From NCBI GenBank assembly GCA_021323355.1, contig JAJONK010000217.1, positions 1 through 5,447 on the forward strand: 5,447 nt of DNA. Direction: 5' to 3'. The notes under the pieces are model-generated. The model had not been told where the DNA came from. It was given only the letters and a program-made list of their open reading frames with translations, and ran no database searches. This stretch comes from Deltaproteobacteria bacterium. Lineage in GTDB: Bacteria > Desulfobacterota > Binatia > UBA9968. The position numbers and the translations under genes are program-made. Each line of letters opens with the position of its first letter. Position 1 is the first letter of the stretch. This document shows, piece by piece, positions 1-5,289 of the stretch.

Positions 1-1
1 A

Positions 2-1717
2 TTTCGGCATTTTCCTCTGTCACAGCCGTCACGAATTGTTCTCGATTTATTGAGCGATATTAAACGGGCCCCCATAAGTGAGAGCTTTCGTATCGACACA
101 CATTGGGTTGGAACGTTACGCTTGACTGCCAATGACGCCAATATCCGGTTGGCCGCCGACATTGCGGCCGCTACCGTGCCGGCATATGTGGTCACCCCTC
201 AAGATGGCGGTCTGAAAATAGTGATCGGTCTTTTTAACCCCGATGCGACAGCAAAAAGGCAAGCGGTTCTCTTCAAAGATGGAGTACGTTCAGACATCCG
301 GTCAGCCGGACCGACGTCGTCGTTAAAGAGTTCGAGCGAGGACGTTAAATCTTCTGTGGCGGGTCAGGCTAAGGCTGACGATAAGAAATATACGGGCCAG
401 AAGATATCGCTGGAATTTAAGGATGCCGACATAAAGAACGTGTTCCGGCTCCTCGCCGAAGTGAGCGGCAATAACATCATGGTCACGGACGACGTCAACC
501 GTAAAGTTACCGTTCGTCTAATTGAACTGCCGTGGGACCAAGCGATGGATCTAATTGTTGAAACCAATGGCTTGGCTAAAGAAGAGATCGGCAACGTAAT
601 CCGAATATCCACAGCTGGCCGATTCAAGTCTGACAGAGACGCTTTGGTAGCCGCCAGGAGAGCGAGAGATGACCTGGAGCCACTGCAGACAGTCTACTAC
701 AGCATCAACTATGCTAAGGTGAAAGAGCTTGAGTCCAAGGTGAAGCCGCTCATGAGCAAGCGGCCCGACGCCGCGTTGGTCATTGATGAGCGAAGCAACA
801 CTATCATGTTGCGGGACCTGCAAAAGAGCATAGAAGATGTAAGTACTCTCGTCGCAAAACTCGATTTGCGAACGGCTCAAGTTCTAATCGAATCAAATCT
901 AGTGGAGACGACGCCGACGTTTTCCAGAGCCTTAGGAACTGAAATCGATGCGATATTTAATGGGCGCGTTGTCGCTAGTTCAAGATTCTTGGCCGGTAGT
1001 CCCTTTGCAGGAAGCGCCAACACGGTTGCCCCGCCCTTTCCGGTACCGAGCACGGGTTTCCGGTTTGGTTACACGCCGGCTAACTTGAATGGTTTTATCA
1101 CGGCCGCTGAGAACGAAGGAAACGCTAAAATCATTTCACGGCCGTCTATAGTCACGCTTAATAACGTGCCGTCAACGATCAAAAGCGAAAGAATTTTAAG
1201 GATTGCGCTGCCTAGCTCCACAAACATAGCTAGTGGCAGTGGGGCCGCCGCCGGTACGGCAGTGGCAACGGAAAAAATTCCTGTCGGTATCAATCTCACT
1301 GTTACCCCTCAGGTTTCGAGCGACGGATTCGTTTTGATGAATATAAAAGTGAAGTCGAGTTCGGTCGCCAATTCGTCAACAGTCTCCGGTGGAACGGCAG
1401 GTGTGATCCCCTTTGACGAGCTTAATCGCGAGGCAGAAGCAAACGTACTTGTGCGAGATGGTGAGACGATCGTAATCGGCGGAATACTCAAGGACATTGA
1501 CTCGGATTCCCAAAGTGGAATTCCCTACCTCAAAGACATTCCTGTTTTCGGCTGGCTTTTTAGAAACTGGCGATTTCAAAAAGACTTTGAAGAATTGGTG
1601 GTCTTTATTACGCCGAGAATTGCTGCAGCAGGTTCAGAAAATCTTCCATCAGCCGAGCAGCTTTGGCGCAACCAAATGGAAAAAACCAAGACAGAAGCAG
1701 CGAATGCAACGCACTAA
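2..1717 (+). CDS. pilQ: Type IV pilus secretin PilQ, 5'-truncated by the window edge
   Basis: PilQ forms the multimeric outer-membrane channel through which the type IV pilus is extruded and retracted. The visible 571 codons read in order: the end of an AMIN domain (about bases 2-235, with PSRIVLDL near the left edge), a Ser/Lys-rich linker (about 235-390), an N0/STN domain (about 400-580, ISLEFKDADIKNVFRLLAEV), an N1/secretin_N domain (about 680-870, ending IMLRDLQKSIEDVSTLVAKLD) and the secretin beta-barrel domain (about 877-1630). The barrel carries the family signature VRDGETIVIGGILKD, then IPYLKDIPVFGWLFRN and ELVVFITPRI. A short polar tail follows. A TTG at 50 could be called as a start, but the frame has no stop back to base 2 and the codons there encode AMIN sequence, so the true start is upstream. 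The promoter and any pilMNOP neighbours are outside the window. The family call is very secure. Confidence 0.96.
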   Translation, partial: FRHFPLSQPSRIVLDLLSDIKRAPISESFRIDTHWVGTLRLTANDANIRLAADIAAATVPAYVVTPQDGGLKIVIGLFNPDATAKRQAVLFKDGVRSDIRSAGPTSSLKSSSEDVKSSVAGQAKADDKKYTGQKISLEFKDADIKNVFRLLAEVSGNNIMVTDDVNRKVTVRLIELPWDQAMDLIVETNGLAKEEIGNVIRISTAGRFKSDRDALVAARRARDDLEPLQTVYYSINYAKVKELESKVKPLMSKRPDAALVIDERSNTIMLRDLQKSIEDVSTLVAKLDLRTAQVLIESNLVETTPTFSRALGTEIDAIFNGRVVASSRFLAGSPFAGSANTVAPPFPVPSTGFRFGYTPANLNGFITAAENEGNAKIISRPSIVTLNNVPSTIKSERILRIALPSSTNIASGSGAAAGTAVATEKIPVGINLTVTPQVSSDGFVLMNIKVKSSSVANSSTVSGGTAGVIPFDELNREAEANVLVRDGETIVIGGILKDIDSDSQSGIPYLKDIPVFGWLFRNWRFQKDFEELVVFITPRIAAAGSENLPSAEQLWRNQMEKTKTEAANATH

Positions 1718-1917
1718 GCTGAGGAAGGATTCCAGCAGGACTACGGCTCGTACCAAATTAGGGCGCCTTGCGCGAGGAATCGGTATTCGGAATTAGTGTG
1801 TTCGGATTGTTGAATGCTGGAGTAACGAAGAGTTTGTGCCTTAGAGTTGCTACCCGCACCGATTAACATGCAAAGAGGGATTTTGGATCCCACTGCCGCC
1901 GCAATACGGCACCTGAA
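1718..1917. other. Convergent intergenic gap between pilQ and the minus-strand gene
   Basis: This 200-base gap separates the 3' ends of pilQ and the minus-strand gene. I see no gene in it. Just after the pilQ stop is a weak imperfect stem (GGAA at 1723-1726 pairing with TTCC at 1730-1733, extended by GCT/AGC across a bulge). It has no T-run, so it is not a convincing terminator. Two 5-bp stems lie closer to the minus-strand gene: TGCCG at 1894-1898 with CGGCA at 1907-1911, and GGGAT at 1877-1881 with ATCCC at 1887-1891. Confidence 0.6.
1872..1891 (-). terminator. Weak candidate terminator of the minus-strand gene
   Basis: Read on the minus strand, GGGAT, a 5-base loop and ATCCC are followed at once by TCTTT. 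This lies about 25-45 bases beyond the gene's stop. The stem is only 5 bp and the T-run is short and interrupted, so it is a weak rho-independent terminator at best. Confidence 0.28.
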
Positions 1918-2679
1918 TTAGTCTGAAGATAATGAGCTAGTGTCCATGTCGTTTCTTTTCATCTCGGCAATCACACGCTCACGCTCGCTCTCGAGCTCGG
2001 TAATCTGCTTCCTTAAATCACTAAGTAATTTCTCTTTTTCCGTGTAGGCTGGTGGTGGGTTCGTGGAGAATGGAGGGGATTGTGCCTCGCCTCCGGAGGG
2101 CAGTCCCTGCGCCTTGTATTGAGCGTCTCTCAGTCGCGATAAAAGATCCTCCTGGTGACCTCTAAAGGCTTCTTCGGTTGTGAATAAGAACGGCTCGACT
2201 CCTGTGTTACCCCGAGTCTCCGCAGCGTATCGACCTCTAAGTTCTTTTAGCTGATCATCAATTTTTTTGATCAGTTGCCGGTAGGCGTCTTCCTTCACGT
2301 CCGGTTTAGTGATCTCTTTCGCTTCGCCACGCTGGTTCTCCGTAAGGTTTTGGGGTGTGGCAGTGTTTGTTCGTTCTAGAGCAGGTACTCCATCTCCTGG
2401 GACCGTTACAGGCGCGGATCGCAGTGGTGCCTCGGTGGGAGATTTTGCTCCCACGGCCGGCTTGATCGTCTGAATCTGATCCTTGGGAATAGAGATTTCC
2501 CCGCCAAACCCGTGAAGTTTCACGATGCCCGCCTCCTCGCGAAAGTTTTGTACATTAAATCGGCGACCGTTCTTCAAAACTATTGTGTAATCCGCGGATA
2601 AAGGAAGGTAGTTTAGAAGGAGAGCGGCGGTTGCAGAATAAAAAATGATTAGTCGTTTCATAGGTATCGAATATACCAT
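1918..2679 (-). CDS. Secreted envelope protein of unknown function with coiled coils
   Basis: This 253-residue protein has no name I can give with confidence. Its N-terminus is a signal peptide: KR at residues 8-9, a hydrophobic stretch to about residue 27, and a likely cleavage after LPLSA. It should therefore be periplasmic or envelope-located. Next comes a compact beta-rich module (about residues 30-73) reading YTIVLKNGRRF...GGEISIPKDQIQTI. This resembles the small 'KNGR...I...I' modules common in hypothetical envelope proteins. A Pro/Thr-rich linker follows (about 74-125). Two charged, probably helical coiled-coil stretches (KKIDDQLKELRGRYAAE and EKEKLLSDLRKQITELESER) flank a Pro/Gly/Ser-rich segment, and the tail is polar. 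The first ATG is preferred because GGAG lies 10 bases upstream of it. The alternative start at MKRL (2661) has no visible ribosome site. The gene is opposite in strand to the pilus genes on both sides, so a pilus role is only a guess from position. Confidence 0.82.
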   Translation of the reverse strand: MVYSIPMKRLIIFYSATAALLLNYLPLSADYTIVLKNGRRFNVQNFREEAGIVKLHGFGGEISIPKDQIQTIKPAVGAKSPTEAPLRSAPVTVPGDGVPALERTNTATPQNLTENQRGEAKEITKPDVKEDAYRQLIKKIDDQLKELRGRYAAETRGNTGVEPFLFTTEEAFRGHQEDLLSRLRDAQYKAQGLPSGGEAQSPPFSTNPPPAYTEKEKLLSDLRKQITELESERERVIAEMKRNDMDTSSLSSD

Positions 2680-2689
2680 GGTAAGGCAT

Positions 2690-2693
2690 CTCC
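2690..2693 (-). promoter_or_regulatory. Shine-Dalgarno GGAG of the minus-strand gene
   Basis: GGAG on the minus strand lies 10 bases before the ATG at 2679-2677. It favours this start over the in-frame ATG at 2661-2659, whose upstream bases (TTCGATACCT) contain no purine-rich site. Confidence 0.5.
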
Positions 2694-3071
2694 AGAAATG
2701 GATTTTAGAACTTTGTCATCGGCGTTGAGTAGTAGGCAACTATGCAACATTTAGGTCGAATGCTCTCCCTAAACGGGGTGATACATTATTTTTCTAGAAG
2801 TTTGGATGGTATTTTGTCTCAGTCTGGCCGACTTAAATTCTCACAGGCACGTATCAATTGTTCGAACCATCATAGGGCTAGCAAGAAACGTTCGTTCGCC
2901 TGCGTACGCCCCCTTAGTCATGATTTTCGCCGTTCCGTGTCAGATGAGCCAATATTGTCAAAATTTTCTGCTCAGGTGACCATATCGGTGCAACCCATGG
3001 TGCTGCGTGGCCTCACTTGGAAGAGTTCAGGGACGGTAGGGACGTTTACGGAGATAATTGTGCGTCAGTGT

Positions 3072-3088
3072 TTGGTACAGTTTCTGCT
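3072..3088 (+). promoter_or_regulatory. Candidate sigma-54 (-24/-12) promoter of the minor pilin operon
   Basis: The bases TTGGTACA-GTTT-CTGCT match the sigma-54 consensus TTGGCACG-N4-TTGCT at 10 of 13 defined positions. Both invariant dinucleotides (GG at 3074-3075, GC at 3086-3087) are present with exactly 10 bases between them. Transcription would start near 3099, leaving a leader of about 60 bases before the ATG at 3160. Control of pilin genes by sigma-54 with the PilS/PilR two-component system is established in Pseudomonas, Myxococcus and Geobacter. Its use here is inference. Confidence 0.5.
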
Positions 3089-3104
3089 CGCACTTGTAGG
3101 TGGC

Positions 3105-3116
3105 GTTGCGCGCAAC
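3105..3116. repeat. Perfect 12-bp palindrome in the operon leader
   Basis: GTTGCGCGCAAC is self-complementary over all 12 bases. It starts about 6 bases after the predicted transcription start. In RNA it could form a small GTTG/CAAC stem, or CGCGC at 3109-3113 could instead pair with GCGCG at 3122-3126 around an 8-base loop. It may be a dimeric-regulator operator or simply a chance palindrome. Confidence 0.4.
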
Positions 3117-3159
3117 CTTTAGCGCGGAATCACATAAATTGGCAGTTTCGATCCCATTC

Positions 3160-3639
3160 ATGATCTTAAAGTCAGGAAAAAGAATTCTAGCTAATGTTAG
3201 CGGCTTCTCGGTCGGGGAACTGATGACGGTAGTAAGCCTTATCGGAATAGTAACCGCCGTAGGTATTCCCAGTTTCTTGTCCTTTCAACCGAGTATGCGG
3301 CTAAATGGCGCCGCGAGAGAAGTCCTAAGCAGACTCAATTGGGCGCGAGCTAACGCCGTGCAGAATAACAACACCTCTGTCGTCACATTCTTGAACGATC
3401 ACAGCTTTCAGATCTTCAACGATGCCAATGGTAACGGGTCAGCAGACGCTAATGAAACGGTAACTATAAATCTTCAAACAAATTACTCCGACGTAACTTT
3501 TGCGGTGACTGGTTCCAGCTCTACGCCAACGTTCAACGGGCGCGGGACGGCTAGCTCAGATACCACGGTAACGGTTAGTAATCCAAGCGGCTCCAAGACC
3601 GTGGTTGTCAGTCCGACGGGCAACGTAAAAATCAACTAA
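3160..3639 (+). CDS. fimT: FimT/GspH-family minor pilin
   Basis: This is a minor pseudopilin of the FimT/GspH (FimU-like) family, expected in the inner membrane before assembly and in the pilus tip or priming complex afterwards. The 159-residue product starts with a 15-residue basic leader (MILKSGKRILANVSG) cut by prepilin peptidase before Phe. The N-terminal helix FSVGELMTVVSLIGIVTAVG has Glu at mature position 5 and ends at IPSF. The FimT-like segment REVLSRLNWARANAVQNN follows, then a beta-rich Ser/Thr/Asn-rich globular part. Residues 88-99 (DANGNGSADANE) fit a calcium-binding EF-hand-type loop. A GTG at 3100 would extend the protein by 20 residues. I prefer the ATG at 3160 because it gives a normal leader, while 3100 would sit almost on the predicted transcription start. 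No strong Shine-Dalgarno precedes either start. It is the first gene of the minor pilin operon. Confidence 0.86.
   Translation: MILKSGKRILANVSGFSVGELMTVVSLIGIVTAVGIPSFLSFQPSMRLNGAAREVLSRLNWARANAVQNNNTSVVTFLNDHSFQIFNDANGNGSADANETVTINLQTNYSDVTFAVTGSSSTPTFNGRGTASSDTTVTVSNPSGSKTVVVSPTGNVKIN
3421..3456 (+). other. EF-hand-like calcium loop in the FimT-like pilin
   Basis: DANGNGSADANE places oxygen-bearing residues at loop positions 1 (D), 3 (N), 5 (N), 9 (D) and 12 (E), with Gly at 6. This is the canonical calcium loop pattern. Similar Asp/Asn/Gly loops are known in FimT/GspH proteins. Calcium binding here is inferred. Confidence 0.55.
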
Positions 3640-3640
3640 C

Positions 3641-4057
3641 ATGGGCAGAAACTCTCGAAAGAGCCGCCTTACGATAGTAAGCAAAATGCGAGGTTTCACT
3701 CTCATTGAGGTTCTTGTAACAGCGCTGATTTTGACGACCGGGCTGCTTGGCACGTTAGGCCTAGCGACAGGAGTTATACGCGGAAATTTCTTCAGCAAGA
3801 ATCTTACGTCGGCGACAGCGATTGCTCAGACCCAGCTGGAGGCGGTTCAGAACAGAGGGTATGTGAACGCGACCACAGCTAATTTTCCAGCAGCCGCCGT
3901 AACAGTTAGCATGGGCAACGTGAACTTTGCCCGGACTACTATCATCACAAATGATTCGCCAAGCACAAACACGAAAACGATTTCGGTTACGGTGAGTTGG
4001 GCTGAGAGCAATAATGCGGCTCGCTCGGTCTCTCTTCAGACAATTCTGGCCCAATGA
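3641..4057 (+). CDS. pilV: PilV-type minor pilin
   Basis: This 138-residue prepilin-like protein matches the PilV (GspI-like) type by its N-terminal segment GFTLIEVLVTALILTTGLLG, with cleavage after Gly18 and Glu at mature position 5. The stretch ATAIAQTQLEAVQNRGY is also typical of PilV/GspI proteins. The rest is a short beta-rich Thr/Ser/Asn-rich domain without cysteine. It would join FimT, PilW and PilX in the minor pilin complex that primes assembly and remains at the tip. The ATG at 3641 lies 1 base after the fimT stop, which suggests translational coupling; no strong ribosome site is visible. An internal ATG at 3686 (MRGFTLIEV) would give a very short 3-residue leader and cannot be excluded. 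The stop overlaps the pilW start by 4 bases. Confidence 0.85.
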   Translation: MGRNSRKSRLTIVSKMRGFTLIEVLVTALILTTGLLGTLGLATGVIRGNFFSKNLTSATAIAQTQLEAVQNRGYVNATTANFPAAAVTVSMGNVNFARTTIITNDSPSTNTKTISVTVSWAESNNAARSVSLQTILAQ

Positions 4058-4659
4058 ATTTTCCGCGGTCCATAAAGTTTAGAAATCTAGAAGGATTCAC
4101 CTTGGTCGAGCTCATGGTTTCGATGGGCATTGGAATGGTGATACTTGCTGCGGTTACAACGACCTTCATGTCACAAACCCGGATTTATAATGCGCAAGAA
4201 CAAATTAATGAAATGCAGCAAAACGCCCGAGGCGTGCTCGATATCCTTTCTCGTGAATTAAAGATGGCCGGCTACAAACCCAATGGGGGAGGTTTTAACG
4301 GAGTCACTTACAGCACTACACAGTTGATGGTTCAAGCGGATCTTAATTCAGACGGAGCAATCAGCACCAGTAGCACCGCCAATGAACAAATTACGTACGC
4401 ATTCGATAGTGCGAACCAGCAGATTACCCGAGCTGTAGGCAGCGGTAGCGCCCAGGTACTTGCCGAGCACATTGCAGCGTTTACCTTCAATTATCTGGAT
4501 AGTGCGGGGGCAGCGACAACTGTATCGGCCAACATACGTCAGGTAAGTATTACAATTACCGCTAAAACTGCGAAACCTGACCCGAACTACACCTCTGACG
4601 ATGGATACAGGACTTACACTATGTCCGCGACGATTACGCCCGGGAATTTGGCTCTATAA
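4054..4659 (+). CDS. pilW: PilW-type minor pilin
   Basis: This 201-residue prepilin-like protein is of the PilW (GspJ-like) type. The leader MNFPRSIKFRNLEG is cut before FTLVELMVSMGIGMVILAAV, with Glu at mature position 5. The PilW hallmark then follows: QINEMQQNARGVLDILSREL and KMAGYKPN. The middle contains DLNSDGAIS (from residue 96), part of a calcium-loop-like pattern, before beta-rich repeats such as EQITYAFDSANQQITRAV. The C-terminal part (NIRQVSITITAKT...YRTYTMSATITPGNLAL) matches the usual PilW ending. The ATG lies inside the pilV stop (ATGA overlap) with no own Shine-Dalgarno, so translation is probably coupled to pilV. There are no cysteines. Confidence 0.88.
   Translation: MNFPRSIKFRNLEGFTLVELMVSMGIGMVILAAVTTTFMSQTRIYNAQEQINEMQQNARGVLDILSRELKMAGYKPNGGGFNGVTYSTTQLMVQADLNSDGAISTSSTANEQITYAFDSANQQITRAVGSGSAQVLAEHIAAFTFNYLDSAGAATTVSANIRQVSITITAKTAKPDPNYTSDDGYRTYTMSATITPGNLAL
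4339..4374 (+). other. Partial calcium-loop-like motif in PilW
   Basis: DLNSDGAISTSS has D, N, D at positions 1, 3, 5, Gly at 6, Ile at 8 and Ser at 9, as in calcium loops. It has Ser instead of Glu at position 12, so the fit is incomplete. Calcium binding is possible but unproven. Confidence 0.35.
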
Positions 4660-4663
4660 CTGT

Positions 4664-4668
4664 GAGGA
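4664..4668 (+). promoter_or_regulatory. Shine-Dalgarno GAGGA of pilX
   Basis: GAGGA lies just before the ATG at 4675, with GAGG ending 7 bases upstream. It is the clearest ribosome site in the operon. It fits with pilX being the only gene after fimT that is separated from its neighbour by a real gap (15 bases) rather than coupled. Confidence 0.6.
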
Positions 4669-4674
4669 TAAGAA

Positions 4675-5289
4675 ATGCTTCAATGCAGATTCACGGCCAT
4701 CACCATTGATCGATTATCGAAGAGCGAGCAGGGTTTCCTCCTTGTCGCCGCTTTGACGTTGCTGTCGGCGCTCACATTGCTGGGTACGACGGCTTATCTC
4801 TTATCATCAACAGACATCAAGATAGGAGGTAACTTTAGAAATAATCAGATGGCACTCCAGGTCGCGATGGCGGGGGCGGAACGAGCGCGCCAATTATTCA
4901 GAATAGAAAACATGTCAAGTAGTGACGCTGGTTCGTTCAGCGACGAACTAAACAGTTCCGCCCGCAAAGGTGCCAATGGAGTTCTCAATGGTTACAGTAC
5001 GACCACGGACGATCAAGCTATCGCTAGCGGCACTCTCAACGGAAGCTCGTATTCTGTTTATTTGACCAACGATTCGGCTGACGGAACGTCGAACACGACC
5101 GATGCCAATGGGAAAGTGTTGCTGACCTCCGTGGCAACTGGCCCGAGCAGTGCGAAAGCACGTGTCGAGATCATTGTAGAAGTCAATACGGCGGTCGCTT
5201 CGAGCCCAGCGGTCGTTTACTCGAAAGGTGACAAGTCAATACCGCGGTCGCTTCTAGCCCAGCGGTCGTTTACTCGAAAGGTGATGTAA
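4675..5289 (+). CDS. pilX: PilX-type minor pilin, frameshifted by a tandem duplication
   Basis: The N-terminus is a PilX (GspK-like) prepilin: a 20-residue leader ending SEQG, then FLLVAALTLLSALTLLGTTAYL. Mature position 5 is Ala, not Glu, as is usual for PilX/GspK tip components. The PilX hallmark follows (DIKIGGNFRNNQMALQVAMAGAERARQ, about residues 48-74), then a beta-rich Ser/Thr/Asn/Gly domain. Residues 1-186, through SSPAVVYSKGD, look native. The last 18 residues (KSIPRSLLAQRSFTRKVM) are out-of-frame translation of the second copy of a 53-base duplication, and the stop at 5287-5289 arises from it. Deleting one copy gives 240 uninterrupted codons to the window edge, so the native protein is longer. 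Either the gene is truncated in the cell or the duplication is an assembly artefact. The family call is good; the C-terminal end is not reliable. Confidence 0.8.
   Translation: MLQCRFTAITIDRLSKSEQGFLLVAALTLLSALTLLGTTAYLLSSTDIKIGGNFRNNQMALQVAMAGAERARQLFRIENMSSSDAGSFSDELNSSARKGANGVLNGYSTTTDDQAIASGTLNGSSYSVYLTNDSADGTSNTTDANGKVLLTSVATGPSSAKARVEIIVEVNTAVASSPAVVYSKGDKSIPRSLLAQRSFTRKVM
5180..5284 (+). repeat. 53-base imperfect tandem duplication inside pilX
   Basis: Bases 5180-5231 recur at 5233-5284 with a period of 53 and two mismatches (G5190/C5243 and G5202/T5255). The base after each copy also differs (C5232/T5285). Since 53 is not a multiple of 3, the second copy is read in another frame. Each copy contains the word GCGGTCG twice, 19 bases apart (5191, 5210, 5244, 5263), which could favour slippage or misalignment. 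Confidence 0.95.

Larger units (their letters stand above)
2680..3159. other. Divergent intergenic region upstream of the minor pilin operon
   Basis: About 480 bases separate the divergent starts of the envelope gene and the fimT-like gene. A 126-codon plus-strand frame exists at 2742-3122. It has no ribosome site, an unprotein-like composition rich in scattered Arg/Ser/His/Cys, and no recognisable domain, so I treat it as chance. I found no tRNA, CRISPR array or recognisable riboswitch; I looked in particular for a GEMM-type c-di-GMP aptamer and saw none. The supportable content is a sigma-54-like promoter (3072-3088) and a palindrome (3105-3116). GTGTC at 2937-2941 and TTGTC at 2955-2959 lie about 115-135 bases before the promoter. 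They resemble the short TGTC-type repeats described for PilR binding, but such short words are weak evidence. Confidence 0.6.

Noticed and set aside
1718..1736. Stem just after the pilQ stop as a rho-independent terminator
   Set aside because: The stem is short and bulged and has no T-run after it.
1497..1796. 99-codon plus-strand frame overlapping the end of pilQ
   Set aside because: It lies mostly inside the well-supported secretin domain in another frame, and its sequence is rich in Arg/Lys/Thr without any domain pattern.
2708..2713. Minus-strand TAAAAT as a sigma-70 -10 box for the envelope gene
   Set aside because: It matches TATAAT at 5 of 6 bases, but no acceptable -35 box lies 16-18 bases upstream.
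3053..3058. GATAAT as a sigma-70 -10 box for the pilin operon
   Set aside because: The matching -35 position (GGGACG at 3030-3035) agrees with TTGACA at only three bases. The sigma-54 match just downstream is much better.
2742..3122. 126-codon plus-strand open frame in the divergent gap
   Set aside because: It has no ribosome site and no recognisable domain, and its composition is unlike the neighbouring proteins. It runs through the predicted promoter and into the leader of the pilin operon.
3100..3159. GTG at 3100 as the fimT start
   Set aside because: It gives a 35-residue leader and lies one base from the predicted transcription start. The ATG at 3160 gives a normal 15-residue class III leader.
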